A DNA stretch of 64,000 nucleotides from Mycobacterium noviomagense (GTDB taxonomy: Bacteria > Actinomycetota > Actinomycetes > Mycobacteriales > Mycobacteriaceae), in NCBI RefSeq assembly GCF_010731635.1, contig NZ_AP022583.1, forward strand, positions 744,001-808,000, given 5' to 3'. The notes beneath the pieces were generated by a model that was not told where the DNA came from, ran no database searches, and saw nothing but the letters and a program-made list of their open reading frames with translations. Both the position numbers and the translations under genes were made by a program. Shown here piece after piece: positions 6,679 to 16,135 of this stretch (its first letter is position 1; each line of letters opens with the position of its first letter).

Positions 6679-8727
6679 ATGACATCACCGGCTGGCCGAC
6701 TGGGCATCCCGCTCTCGATCACCGACGTATGTAAGCGTGCCTTTCTGGGCAAGCCGATGATCACCGACGCGCTCCAGCACGAGAAACTGTCGAACCCTGT
6801 TGCACTCGGCGCGCTTTCGCCCGATGCCATCTCCTCCACCGCCTATGGTCCGGAGCAGATCATGGTGGAACTGCTGCCGGCCGCCGGCCTGGCCGCCTTC
6901 GTGTTGCTGCTCCCGGTCATCGGCGTCATCTTGTTGATCCTGGCGCTGGTGGCCGCGTCGTATCGCCAGGTCGTTATGGCCTACACCCGAGCTGGCGGCT
7001 CCTACATCGTCGCGCGGGAGAATTTCGGTCCGCGGGTGGCGCAGATCGCGGCGGCAGCGCTGTTGATCGACTACGTGGTGACCGTCGCGATCCAGTGCGC
7101 GGCCGGCACGGTGGCAGTGGCGTCGGCTATACCGGTGCTGGGCCCCTACAGCCTGGAAATCACCGTGGGCGCGGTGCTCATCTTCTGCTATGCCAACCTG
7201 CGCGGGTTGCGGGAGGCCGGGCGGACATTCGCCGTGCCGACCTATTGGTTCGTGGCCATGCTCGGCTTGATGATCGTAATCGGTATCGTTCGTGAGATCT
7301 TCTGGGGATTGCCGAAATACGATCCCGAGCACATTGTCGGTGCCGTGCCGGTCCATCAGGGCAGCGGCCTGGTGATGGGTGCGACGGTCCTGGTGATGTT
7401 GCGGGCGTTCGCCAACGGCGGCTCGTCGCTGACCGGCGTCGAGGCGATCTCCAATACTGTCAACCTCTTTCGTAAGCCGGAAGGCCCGAACGCGCGGCGA
7501 GTTCTCACCGTGATGGCCTGGATTCTCGGGCTCTCGCTGGCCGGTGTCGCGTGGCTCGGCTACGCAACCCACGCGACTCCGTATGCCGCCGGTTATCCGT
7601 CGATGCTTTCCGAAATCGGCCGCGCAGTTTTCGGCAACGGCATGGTCGGGAACATCTTGTACTTCCTGTTGCAGGCGTCGAGCGCCGCCATCTTGTACAA
7701 CGGCGCCAATACCAGCTTCAACGGCTTTCCCGCCCTCGCCAACTTCGTTGCCGAGGACCGCTTTCTGCCACGGCCGCTGATGAAACGCGGCCATCGCCTG
7801 GTGTTCTCCAACGCCATCATCACCCTCACCACCCTGGCGGTCGCACTGCTGCTGGCGACCGGCGGCTCGGTCAACGCGCTGGTGCCGCTTTTCGCGATGG
7901 GCGTGTTCAGCGCGTTCGCGATGGCCGGTTACGGCATGACGAAACACCATCTCACCCACCGTGAACCGGGCTGGCGCTACAAGCTGGTGGTCAACTTGTC
8001 CGCGGGAATTTTGTCGACACTCGTGGTGGGAATCTTCGCAGTCGCCAAGTTCACCGAGGGAGCCTGGCTGATCGTCGTGGTCTTCCCTGCGTTGGTGTTC
8101 GCATTGATGCGACTGAATCGGCAGTATCGTGCCGAGGCCTCCGCCCTGGAGATGTCTCGCACCAAGCCACCGGAATTCACCAAGCATGGACGTCATCGGG
8201 TGTTCGTCTTGGTGGACTCCGTCGACCTTGCGGAGGTCGAGGCACTGCGCTACGGCAAGGGGCTGCAGGCCGACGAGCTGGTGGCTGTTCACTTTGTGCT
8301 GGACGCGGCTCGTGCAGAACGATTGCAGCGGGGCTGGAAGCGCTTCGACGGCGATACCCCGCTGCGGGTGATCGACTGCCCGGATCGTCAACTGAACCGG
8401 GCCGCCCACGATCTGGTCCAGCAAACGCTCACCGAGCATCCGGGCTCCAAGATCACCGTACTGTTGCCGCGTCGAACGTATTCGCCGCTGTTGGGCCGAC
8501 TGCTTCATGACCGCACCGCGGACAAGATCGCCAAAGTCGTCAGCCGGATCCCGGGTGCCAGCGCGCAAATCGTGCCCTACGACATAAAGTCGCGCATAGC
8601 GCAGGTTTCCAAGGGCCCGCATGCCGATTCTCGGCCTAGGGAAATGCTGCCGACCGCCGGAACGATAAGCCCAAACGGCAACCGGCCCATGTCCATGGTC
8701 GACCCTGCACCCGGTGTGGTCGAGTGA
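6679..8727 (+). CDS. KimA-like potassium importer (APC/KUP superfamily), copy 1
   Basis: A 682-residue integral membrane protein. The start at ATG 6679 is preferred over GTG 6673 because AAGGA lies 8 nt before it. Residues about 35-480 hold the permease core with the signature run SNPVALGALSPDAISSTAYG-PEQIM, then YRQVVMAYTRAGGSYIVAREN and IDYVVTVA. These match the conserved parts of B. subtilis KimA/YdaO, a proton-coupled high-affinity K+ importer inhibited by c-di-AMP. About 180 C-terminal residues form a cytosolic universal-stress-like domain (HRVFVLVDSVDLAEVEALRYG). M. tuberculosis Rv2690c, near the ceoBC Trk genes, appears to be of this family. K+ as substrate is inferred from family and neighbourhood; an amino-acid permease is the alternative. 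Confidence 0.8.
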   Translation: MTSPAGRLGIPLSITDVCKRAFLGKPMITDALQHEKLSNPVALGALSPDAISSTAYGPEQIMVELLPAAGLAAFVLLLPVIGVILLILALVAASYRQVVMAYTRAGGSYIVARENFGPRVAQIAAAALLIDYVVTVAIQCAAGTVAVASAIPVLGPYSLEITVGAVLIFCYANLRGLREAGRTFAVPTYWFVAMLGLMIVIGIVREIFWGLPKYDPEHIVGAVPVHQGSGLVMGATVLVMLRAFANGGSSLTGVEAISNTVNLFRKPEGPNARRVLTVMAWILGLSLAGVAWLGYATHATPYAAGYPSMLSEIGRAVFGNGMVGNILYFLLQASSAAILYNGANTSFNGFPALANFVAEDRFLPRPLMKRGHRLVFSNAIITLTTLAVALLLATGGSVNALVPLFAMGVFSAFAMAGYGMTKHHLTHREPGWRYKLVVNLSAGILSTLVVGIFAVAKFTEGAWLIVVVFPALVFALMRLNRQYRAEASALEMSRTKPPEFTKHGRHRVFVLVDSVDLAEVEALRYGKGLQADELVAVHFVLDAARAERLQRGWKRFDGDTPLRVIDCPDRQLNRAAHDLVQQTLTEHPGSKITVLLPRRTYSPLLGRLLHDRTADKIAKVVSRIPGASAQIVPYDIKSRIAQVSKGPHADSRPREMLPTAGTISPNGNRPMSMVDPAPGVVE

Positions 8728-8746
8728 ACCTAGGAAGTGATGCGTT

Positions 8747-10753
8747 GTGACTACGTCGGGCAGCGGGCAGGAGCTACCGCCGTCATTCTCCGATGCGTGT
8801 AAACGGATTTTTCTGGGTAAGCCACTGACCAGCGAGCAGCTCGAATCAGAGAGACTGTCGAATCCGGTTGCTCTCGGGGCACTTTCGCCGGATGCGATTT
8901 CGTCGACCGCCTACGGTCCCGAGCAGATCATGATCACGCTGCTGCCCCATGTGGGGCTGGCTGCATTTGTGTTGTTGCTTCCGATCACCGGTGTCATTCT
9001 GCTTATCCTGGCGTCGGTAACCGCCTCATATCGCCAGGTCGTCATGGCCTATACCCAAGCGGGCGGCTCTTACGTGGTCGCGCGGGAGAACTTCGGCCCC
9101 CGGTTAGCACAAGTCGCCGCGGCTGCGCTGTTGATCGACTATGTGGTCACCGTCGCGATACAGCCTGCGGCCGGGACGGTGGCGGTGGTGTCGGCCATAC
9201 CCGCGCTCCGTCCCTACAGCCTGGAAATCATGGTGGCTGCGGTGCTCGTCTTTTGTATTGCCAACCTGCGTGGATTGCGTCAGTCGGGCCGGGCATTCGC
9301 CATAGCGACTTACTCTTTCGTCGGCATGCTCACACTGATGATCGTTACCGGCGTCATCCGCGAAATCTTCTGGGAGCTACCGAAATACGACCCACAACAT
9401 ATTGTGGGGGCGGTGCCGGTCCATGAAGGTGGGTTAGTGGCGGGTGCGACGATTTTCGTATTGCTGCGAGCATTTGCCAACGGGGGTTCGTCGCTGACGG
9501 GGATAGAGGTGATTTCCAACACCGTCAATGTCTTTCGGGAGCCGCAAGGTCCCAACGCCCGTCGCGTCCTCACCGCGATGGCCTGCATCCTCGGGCTGTT
9601 GTTGGCGGGCGTCGCCTACCTTGCCCACATCACCCACGCGACGCCCTATGTCGCTGGGTATCCGTCAATGCTGTCAGAGATTGCCCGGGCGGTCTTTGGT
9701 AACGGGGCGAGCGGGAACACCCTGTACTTTCTCGTCCAGGCGGCGAGCGCTGCCATCTTATTCACCGGTGCCAATACCGCCTTCGGCGGTTTCCCTGCGC
9801 TGGCCAGTTTCGTTGCCGGTGACCGTTTCCTGCCGCGGCCGCTGACAAAACGCGGTCATCGTCTGGTGTACTCCAACGGCATCATCACACTTACCGCACT
9901 GGCTGTGGCACTGCTACTGGTAACTGGCGGGTCGGTCCACGAACTGGTGCCGCTTTTCGCGATTGGCGTTTTCACCGCTTTCGCGATGGCCGGCTATGGC
10001 ATGACGAAACACCATCTCAGACATCGTGAGCCCGGCTGGCGACACAAGGCCATGGTCAATGTGGCCGCGGGAATCATGTCGACGGTGGTGGTCGGCGTCT
10101 TCGTGGTCGCCAAATTCACTCAGGGAGCCTGGCTGATAGTCGTCGTCTTCCCCCTGCTGGTGTTCGCATTGATGCGCCTCAACCGCCAGTACCGCGCGGA
10201 GGCCTCGGTTCTCGAGATGTCACGCACAGAGCCTCCCGACATAGCCAAGCATGCCCGACTTCGGGTCTTCGTCTTCGTGGACTCGGTCGACCTCGCCGAG
10301 GTCGAGGCACTGCGATACGGAAAGGGACTGCAGGCCGACGACCTGGTCGCGGTGCATTTCGTGGTGGACACGGATCACGCCGCACAGTTGCGGCAGCGCT
10401 GGGAGCGCTTCGATCACGACACCCGCCTTAGTCTGGTCGATTGTCCGGATCGCCACCTCAGCCGGGCCGCCCAAGAGTTCGTCATGCAGGCGCTGCACGA
10501 CAATCCGGGCTCGAAAGTGACGGTGTTGTTGCCGCGTCGAACATTTTCGCCGCTGCTGGGCCGGCTGCTGCACGACCGTACCGCCGACAAAATGGCCCGG
10601 GCCGTCAGCCGCATTCCCGGTGCGACCGCGATTATCGTGCCCTACGACATCAAGTCCCGGCTAACGGGGGCAGCACCGGAGATATTTGCAGAGCAGGGCG
10701 CGCCAGACAACGACCAATCGGAGCCGCGCATGCTGCGCATCGAGAAACACTAG
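8747..10753 (+). CDS. KimA-like potassium importer (APC/KUP superfamily), copy 2
   Basis: A 668-residue protein starting 20 bp after copy 1 and closely similar throughout: the same SNPVALGALSPDAISSTAYG core, the same YRQVVMAYTQAGGSYVVAREN segment and the same C-terminal cytosolic domain ending near PYDIKSRL. The tails differ (copy 1 ends PAPGVVE, copy 2 EPRMLRIEKH). The GTG start has an AGGA about 11 nt upstream. The short spacing implies one transcript, so either a heteromer or two importers with different affinity or regulation are possible. KimA works as a dimer, which makes a heterodimer conceivable. Confidence 0.8.
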   Translation: MTTSGSGQELPPSFSDACKRIFLGKPLTSEQLESERLSNPVALGALSPDAISSTAYGPEQIMITLLPHVGLAAFVLLLPITGVILLILASVTASYRQVVMAYTQAGGSYVVARENFGPRLAQVAAAALLIDYVVTVAIQPAAGTVAVVSAIPALRPYSLEIMVAAVLVFCIANLRGLRQSGRAFAIATYSFVGMLTLMIVTGVIREIFWELPKYDPQHIVGAVPVHEGGLVAGATIFVLLRAFANGGSSLTGIEVISNTVNVFREPQGPNARRVLTAMACILGLLLAGVAYLAHITHATPYVAGYPSMLSEIARAVFGNGASGNTLYFLVQAASAAILFTGANTAFGGFPALASFVAGDRFLPRPLTKRGHRLVYSNGIITLTALAVALLLVTGGSVHELVPLFAIGVFTAFAMAGYGMTKHHLRHREPGWRHKAMVNVAAGIMSTVVVGVFVVAKFTQGAWLIVVVFPLLVFALMRLNRQYRAEASVLEMSRTEPPDIAKHARLRVFVFVDSVDLAEVEALRYGKGLQADDLVAVHFVVDTDHAAQLRQRWERFDHDTRLSLVDCPDRHLSRAAQEFVMQALHDNPGSKVTVLLPRRTFSPLLGRLLHDRTADKMARAVSRIPGATAIIVPYDIKSRLTGAAPEIFAEQGAPDNDQSEPRMLRIEKH

Positions 10754-10838
10754 GTCGCGATCGTTCGGTGAACGACGTTCGCATTCGAGGGTTTAGCCGG
10801 GCGGACACGACCGGCTGGCGTCGCGCGGTCGTGCACTG

Positions 10839-12224
10839 ATGCTCGGGCAGGCCTACTTCGAGGCTGATTGGCGGCGGGAGGCACTGCGGACCAACCTGTG
10901 GGTGGTCCCGGTGGCGGAGACGCTGGCGATATTGCTGCTGTTTGCCCTCACCTTCTGGGCGGACCGTGCGGCGTACAACGGGATAATCGCGCTGCCGTCA
11001 TGGGTTCTGAGCGGTACGGCGGATTCGGCTCGAGTGGTCTTGGCCACGGTCGCCGCGGCGATCATCACCGTGGTCGGCATCGTTTTCTCGATTACCATCG
11101 TGGCCCTCACCCTGGCCTCAACGCAGTTTGGGCCTAGAATGTTGCGTATTTTCGTGCGCGACAGGGGAACTCAAGTTGTGTTGGGGACGTTCGTCGCGTC
11201 GTTTTGCTACGCGATGATCAGCCTGGTATCGGTCGGCGGAGGCCCGCATGGCGATTTCGTTCCGCATCTGTCGATCACCGTCACTTTGATCCTGACCTTG
11301 GCGGACGTCGGCGTGTTGATCTACTTCCTCAATCACATCGCCTCGATGATTCAGCTTCCGGTGGTGATCGCGCGGATCGCCGGCACGCTGGCCGACGAAA
11401 TCGCAGCACAAGATCGTGGTGGCGTGTTCGGTGTGGGAGCGGCACGCGGCCCCTCAGCCGAAGAATTGTTGGCGCAGTTAGCTGAGTCAGGCGCCCCGAT
11501 CCGCACTCCGCGCAGTGGCTATCTTCAGGTCATCCGCCACGACACACTGCTGAAGATCGCTTCTGCGGCCAATGCTGTCGTTCAATTGCCTTATCGACCG
11601 GGGCATTTCCTGGTCGCAGGTCAGGTAATGGCCTGGGTGTGGCCACCCGATGCTGCCGGATCTATCGAAAAGAGCCTTGCGCTCGGCCACGTTACCGGCG
11701 CCTATCGCACTCTGCCACAGGATATTTCGTTCGGCTTTGATCAGTTGGTCGAGATAGCGTTGCGTGCGCTGTCGCCGGCGGTCAACGACACGTTCACCGC
11801 GCTGACGTGCGTCGACTGGATCGCCGACTGCCTGTGCCGGATCTCCACTTCATGGCGCCCGCAACGGATCCGGCGTGACGCAGAGGGTCGCGTTCGCGTG
11901 ATCGCCTACCAAGCCGATTTCGATCGCCTGGTAGAGCGTACGTTCGACACCATCCGTCAGGCCGCAGCCGGCGTGCCGGCCATCATGATTCGCCAGCTCG
12001 ACGCGCTGGCCAAGGTCATCGAACAAACCCCCGACCGGACCCGGAGAACGGTGTTGATCCGCCAGGCCGAGGCGATCCAGCGCGCTAATCTGGCCACGGT
12101 GGTCGAACCCATGGACCGCGATGACGTCACGCAGCGCTACGAGATGACAATGGCACTGCTGCGCCCGACCCTTGCACCGGCATCGCCCGAAGGCGTTCAC
12201 CCGCCAATTACGGTGATTCAGTAG
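10839..12224 (+). CDS. DUF2254 integral membrane protein
   Basis: A 461-residue protein. Four hydrophobic segments lie in the first 190 residues (around 20-40, 65-95, 105-130, 145-175), followed by a long cytosolic part. Motifs typical of DUF2254 are visible: TLASTQFGPRMLRIFVRDRGTQVVLG, the SLVSVG segment, and LAVSPAVNDTFTAL-type text (here ALSPAVNDTFTALTCVDW). The function is unknown. It lies 85 bp after the second kimA copy on the same strand, so it may be co-transcribed. It faces the permease gene with only 16 bp between the stops. Confidence 0.75.
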   Translation: MLGQAYFEADWRREALRTNLWVVPVAETLAILLLFALTFWADRAAYNGIIALPSWVLSGTADSARVVLATVAAAIITVVGIVFSITIVALTLASTQFGPRMLRIFVRDRGTQVVLGTFVASFCYAMISLVSVGGGPHGDFVPHLSITVTLILTLADVGVLIYFLNHIASMIQLPVVIARIAGTLADEIAAQDRGGVFGVGAARGPSAEELLAQLAESGAPIRTPRSGYLQVIRHDTLLKIASAANAVVQLPYRPGHFLVAGQVMAWVWPPDAAGSIEKSLALGHVTGAYRTLPQDISFGFDQLVEIALRALSPAVNDTFTALTCVDWIADCLCRISTSWRPQRIRRDAEGRVRVIAYQADFDRLVERTFDTIRQAAAGVPAIMIRQLDALAKVIEQTPDRTRRTVLIRQAEAIQRANLATVVEPMDRDDVTQRYEMTMALLRPTLAPASPEGVHPPITVIQ

Positions 12225-12240
12225 CGTTCCGGGTCAACTC

Positions 12241-13533
12241 TTAGCCTAAGACGAAGTAACGTACCCATAGGTAACCGACGGAAAGTACCAACGAGGTCCC
12301 GGTCACGATCGCCCCCTTACGGGTGAAATCCCAAAACGAGATGGGAGTGCCTGCACGCTGGGCGATTCCGGCGACCACGATATTCGCGCTGGCCCCGACG
12401 GCAGTGAGGTTGCCACCGAGGACGGTGCCAAGCAGCAGGGCCCACCACAGCACGCCTTGGTTGGTGTGGTCGTGAATCGACGAGGCGAACTCCGCGACGA
12501 TCGGCGTCATCGCTGCGGCATAGGGGACGTTATTGACGAACCCGCTGAACAGAAACGACACTCCGAGGATCAACATCGTCGTGAGCCAGGCATTGCCGTG
12601 GGTCGCATGGCTAGCGAGATGGGCCAGCGCGTTGATGACACCAGTCTTTACCAAAGCCCCGACCATGATGAACAGGCCCGCGAAGAACAGCAGAGTCTCC
12701 CACTCGACGCTGGACAGGTAGAACTCACGGGTCAGACCGGACATCACGATGAGGATGCCGGCACCGGTCATCGCCACCAGCGACGGCTCCATGTGAATCT
12801 CCTTGTGCGCGACGAAGCCTGCGAACACCGCAACGAGGACAATCCCACACTGGATCAGCAGTCGACGGTTTTGGATAGCTTCTCCCTCGTCCAATGACAT
12901 GACATCGGCGACCCGCTCGGCGTCGGCGGTGAAAGCGCCGGGGAACATGCGGGGCAAAAGCGCCAGCAGGGCGCCGAGAATAATGACCACGGCTGGCGCC
13001 ATGTGGACGAGGAAGGAGATGAAACTCAGCTTGGCTCCGGTGCCGATGATGATCGTGGTCGGGTCACCGACCAGGGTCGCCGCACCCCCGATGTTGGCGG
13101 CGAACGCCTCGACCATGAGAAATGGCGCGGCACTGACCGCCAGCCGCTCGCACACCAAAAGCGTGACCGGTGCAATCAACAAGACCGTGGTCACGTTGTC
13201 CAGGAAGGCCGATCCGAACGCAGTGACAAGCACCAGCAATACCATGATTCGCAGCGGGGAACCTTTGGCGCGCTTGGCTGACCAGATCGCCACGTAATCG
13301 AAGACACCGGTCTGGCGTACCACGCTGACGATGATCATCATCCCCAACAGCAGAAAGATGACGTCCCAGTCGATCCCGGTCGCGCGTGAGTAGAAGACTT
13401 CATCGGAATTGATCATCGGCAAAAAGAACATGGCCGTCGCGCCGGCCAGTGCCACCAACGTCGTGTTCACGCGGTCGCTGGCGATCAACGCGTACGCGAC
13501 CACGAATATCGTGGCCGCATAGATGGCGCTCAT
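12241..13533 (-). CDS. ArsB/NhaD (SLC13-like) ion transporter
   Basis: A 430-residue membrane protein with about 11 hydrophobic segments. The start at 13533 ([12 protein letters not shown]) is chosen because GGGGGAG lies just upstream and the family begins directly with the first helix; a longer reading frame would overlap the CBS gene. The motif [16 protein letters not shown] and the later [14 protein letters not shown] repeat are the paired substrate-site segments of the IT/ArsB/NhaD group, which moves arsenite, Na+/H+ or anions. M. tuberculosis ArsA/ArsB1 are related. In this potassium neighbourhood a cation/proton role is tempting, but the sequence does not decide it. A CBS protein is encoded 58 bp upstream on the same strand. 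Confidence 0.8.
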   Translation of the reverse strand: MSAIYAATIFVVAYALIASDRVNTTLVALAGATAMFFLPMINSDEVFYSRATGIDWDVIFLLLGMMIIVSVVRQTGVFDYVAIWSAKRAKGSPLRIMVLLVLVTAFGSAFLDNVTTVLLIAPVTLLVCERLAVSAAPFLMVEAFAANIGGAATLVGDPTTIIIGTGAKLSFISFLVHMAPAVVIILGALLALLPRMFPGAFTADAERVADVMSLDEGEAIQNRRLLIQCGIVLVAVFAGFVAHKEIHMEPSLVAMTGAGILIVMSGLTREFYLSSVEWETLLFFAGLFIMVGALVKTGVINALAHLASHATHGNAWLTTMLILGVSFLFSGFVNNVPYAAAMTPIVAEFASSIHDHTNQGVLWWALLLGTVLGGNLTAVGASANIVVAGIAQRAGTPISFWDFTRKGAIVTGTSLVLSVGYLWVRYFVLG

Positions 13534-13591
13534 CGGCTCCCCCGCCGCTGTGCACGCTCGCCCGGCAGTGGAGCGCGCACCGAAACGGCGC

Positions 13592-14035
13592 TCAAGATTT
13601 GAGCACGGCGGCAAGCAGACGCGATGCTGTGATCACGCCCTGCAACCCGCCGTCCTTGGTCACCGGGATCAGCGGGCTTCTCAGCCGCGCCATCACCGCC
13701 GCTACCTCGATGATGGTGTCGTCGACATCGGCCGGCGGTACGTCGGTCAGGTGCTCGGGCAGCATGTCGCCGACCGTCTTGCCTTCCAACCTTTCCGCAA
13801 CGTGATCAGCCATCGACTCCTGCAGCACACCCGCCAGTGACGGATCATCTTGCACATAGCGCGGCACGATGAAGCGGACCACCTGGGAGGCCGGTAGTAC
13901 CGCATAGGGGCTGCCCGAGGCGTCGACGACCAAGACTCCAGGTAGGCGCCGCAGCGCTAACATGCGAACAGCTTCGAGTGCCTCCGAATCGGTGGTCAAG
14001 ACCGGAAAATCCTCAGCCATATCGGCAGCGCGCAT
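13592..14035 (-). CDS. CBS-domain pair protein
   Basis: A 147-residue soluble protein made of two CBS motifs (about residues 1-58 and 85-147). [23 protein letters not shown] and [25 protein letters not shown] show the typical beta-strand and helix pattern. CBS pairs bind adenine nucleotides such as ATP, AMP or c-di-AMP and often gate a transporter. It is encoded directly upstream of the ArsB/NhaD-type permease on the same strand, so it is probably that transporter's regulatory subunit. The ligand is unknown. Confidence 0.8.
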   Translation of the reverse strand: MRAADMAEDFPVLTTDSEALEAVRMLALRRLPGVLVVDASGSPYAVLPASQVVRFIVPRYVQDDPSLAGVLQESMADHVAERLEGKTVGDMLPEHLTDVPPADVDDTIIEVAAVMARLRSPLIPVTKDGGLQGVITASRLLAAVLKS

Positions 14036-14292
14036 ACGGCGAAGTTACTACCGCCCGTCAGCGACTGCAGGGCCAACCGGCTCACCGCCGGTCAAGCGGT
14101 CGAGTTGCTGCGCCCGGCGCAGATGGAGGTCCGCGACGGTAGGCGAGGCGTAAAGAAAGCGTCAACGTCCCTGCCCTCCGGGCACCGACGCGCTTACCGT
14201 CATTGCAGGCCTCACCAGGGAGGGCGCAGTTAATGCTGCTTCGAATGTGGTCGATGCATCGGCCAGTCGGGGTTGTCGTGAACGGAGAACAG
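14036..14292 (+). promoter_or_regulatory. Divergent control region of the CBS/permease and kdp operons
   Basis: 257 bp between the divergent CBS gene and the kdp operon. It contains GTAAAG at 14150 and GTCAAC at 14161, spaced 11 bp and resembling a degenerate copy of the repeated box. It is the obvious place for a KdpE site. No known E. coli-style KdpE box is recognisable. Confidence 0.4.
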
Positions 14293-14376
14293 GTGTCTGT
14301 CGTGCTCTACCTTGTGCTGACGGTTGCGGTTTTCGCTCTGCTCGGCACGGTCCTGAAGCTGGTCGAACGATTGTGA
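14293..14376 (+). CDS. 27-residue membrane micropeptide coupled to kdpF
   Basis: The predicted peptide is one hydrophobic helix ([16 protein letters not shown]) with a charged end (KLVERL), resembling KdpF in design. GGAG lies 6 nt before the GTG start at 14293; an in-frame GTG at 14278 is an alternative. Its stop overlaps the kdpF start as GTGA (14373-14376), the same coupling style used elsewhere in this window. It is too short for standard gene callers. A likely role is stabilising or regulating the Kdp complex. Coding status is inferred from ribosome binding site, composition and overlap. Confidence 0.6.
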   Translation: MSVVLYLVLTVAVFALLGTVLKLVERL

Positions 14377-14462
14377 CCGCCGCGAACATTGTCGGTCTGG
14401 TGCTGGCCGTCCTGCTCGCGTTGTTGCTCGGTGCGGCCCTGATCTTTCCGGAGCGGTTCTAG
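14373..14462 (+). CDS. kdpF: K+-transporting ATPase small subunit KdpF
   Basis: A 29-residue single-helix peptide ([24 protein letters not shown]). Its hydrophobic core and the final PERF are the normal KdpF end. The GTG start overlaps the preceding micropeptide stop by 4 nt and its TAG shares one base with the GTG start of kdpA. KdpF stabilises the KdpABC complex in the membrane. Confidence 0.88.
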   Translation: MTAANIVGLVLAVLLALLLGAALIFPERF

Positions 14463-16132
14463 TGAGCAGCGCAACAACAGGGGTGCTGTTTGTCGTGCTG
14501 CTGGCGGCGGCGCTGGCGGTGGCCCATGTGCCGCTGGGCGACTACATGTACCGGGTCTACACGGCCCAAAAGCACGCGCGCATAGAACGTCTCATTTATC
14601 GCCTCATCGGCGCCAACCCGAGTTCGGAACAGCCGTGGGCCGCCTACGCGCGCAGTGTGCTCGCGTTCTCGGCGGTCAGCATCGTGTTCTTGTTCTGCTT
14701 GCAGCTGCTGCAAGACAAGTTGCCGCTGCACCTGCACAATCCGGCCACACCGATGACAGCGTCGCTGGCCTGGAACACCGCGGTCAGCTTCGTCACCAAC
14801 ACCAATTGGCAGAGCTACTCCGGTGAATCGACCCAGGGACATCTGGTGCAGATGGCCGGCTTGGCAGTGCAAAACTTCGTGTCCGCAGCGGTCGGCATGG
14901 CGGTCGCCATCGCACTCGTCCGGGGGTTCGCCAGCCGCAATAGCAGTGAGCTCGGCAACTTCTGGGTCGACGTGGTGCGGGGCACCCTGCGAATTTTGCT
15001 GCCCATCTCCGTCGTCGGCGCCGTCCTGCTTCTCGCCGGCGGCGCTATCCAGAACTTCCATCTGCACGACCAGGTGGTCGCCACGCTGGCCGGTTCTCCG
15101 CAGACCATCACGGGCGGTCCGGTCGCCAGCCAGGAGGCGATCAAGGAGCTCGGCACCAATGGCGGCGGGTTCTTCAACGCCAACTCCGCGCACCCGTTCG
15201 AGAACCCGACCGTATGGACGAACTGGGTCGAGATCTTCTTACTCCTGGTCATCAGCTTCTCGCTGCCGCGCACTTTTGGCCGCATCGTGGGCAACAAGAA
15301 GCAGGGTTACGCGATTGCTGCGGTCATGGGTGTCATCGCCACCATGAGCATCACCATGATGATGCTGTTTCAGTTGCATCATCACGGCACCGTCCCCACG
15401 GCAACGGGAGCGGCGATGGAAGGAGTCGAGCAGCGTTTCGGGATCGCCGACTCGGCGATCTTCGCCGACGCGACGACGCTGACGTCCACCGGCGCTGTCG
15501 ATTCCGCGCATGACTCCTACACCAGCCTGGGCGGCATGATGACGATGTTCAACATGCAGCTGGGCGAGGTCGCGCCCGGCGGCACCGGCTCGGGTCTGTA
15601 CGGCATGTTGATCCTTGCGATCATCACGGTTTTCGTGGCGGGCTTGATGGTCGGCCGCACCCCGGAATACCTCGGCAAGAAGATCAGGCCGCGCGAAATC
15701 AAGCTTGCCGCAGGCTATTTCCTGGTAACCCCGCTGATCGTGCTGCTCGGCACGGCCATCGCGATGGCGTTGCCGGGCCCGCGCGCCGGCATGGCCAACA
15801 CAGGACCGCACGGTCTGTCGGAGGTGCTCTATGCGTTCACCTCTGCGGCGAACAACAACGGCTCCGCGTTTGCGGGTTTGTCGGCAAATACGACCTGGTA
15901 CAACACTGCCCTCGGACTTGCGATGGTGTTCGGCAGATTCTTGCCGATCGTTCTGGTGCTCGCGCTGGCCGGTTCGCTCGCCGGTCAGGGCAGGAGGCCG
16001 GAGTCGCTCGGCACGCTACCCACGCATAAGCCTCAGTTCGTCGGCTTGGTCGTCGGCGTCACGATCATCTTGGTTGCCCTCACCTTCTTGCCCGCCTTGG
16101 CACTGGGACCTTTGGCCGAAGGGATTCACTGA
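14462..16132 (+). CDS. kdpA: K+-transporting ATPase subunit A (KdpA)
   Basis: A 556-residue channel-like subunit (E. coli KdpA is 557). Four pore-like repeats are visible, for example [53 protein letters not shown] and [14 protein letters not shown], whose glycines form the K+ selectivity filters. KdpA selects K+ and passes it toward KdpB in the Kdp P-type ATPase, the high-affinity uptake system induced by K+ limitation. It is the third cistron of a tightly packed operon and lies 3 bp before kdpB. Confidence 0.97.
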   Translation: MSSATTGVLFVVLLAAALAVAHVPLGDYMYRVYTAQKHARIERLIYRLIGANPSSEQPWAAYARSVLAFSAVSIVFLFCLQLLQDKLPLHLHNPATPMTASLAWNTAVSFVTNTNWQSYSGESTQGHLVQMAGLAVQNFVSAAVGMAVAIALVRGFASRNSSELGNFWVDVVRGTLRILLPISVVGAVLLLAGGAIQNFHLHDQVVATLAGSPQTITGGPVASQEAIKELGTNGGGFFNANSAHPFENPTVWTNWVEIFLLLVISFSLPRTFGRIVGNKKQGYAIAAVMGVIATMSITMMMLFQLHHHGTVPTATGAAMEGVEQRFGIADSAIFADATTLTSTGAVDSAHDSYTSLGGMMTMFNMQLGEVAPGGTGSGLYGMLILAIITVFVAGLMVGRTPEYLGKKIRPREIKLAAGYFLVTPLIVLLGTAIAMALPGPRAGMANTGPHGLSEVLYAFTSAANNNGSAFAGLSANTTWYNTALGLAMVFGRFLPIVLVLALAGSLAGQGRRPESLGTLPTHKPQFVGLVVGVTIILVALTFLPALALGPLAEGIH

Positions 16133-16135
16133 AAA

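Noticed and set aside
6685..8622. A 645-codon open frame on the minus strand across kimA copy 1
   Set aside because: Arg/His/Gln-rich shadow of the plus-strand gene with no family features; the plus strand carries a clear permease.
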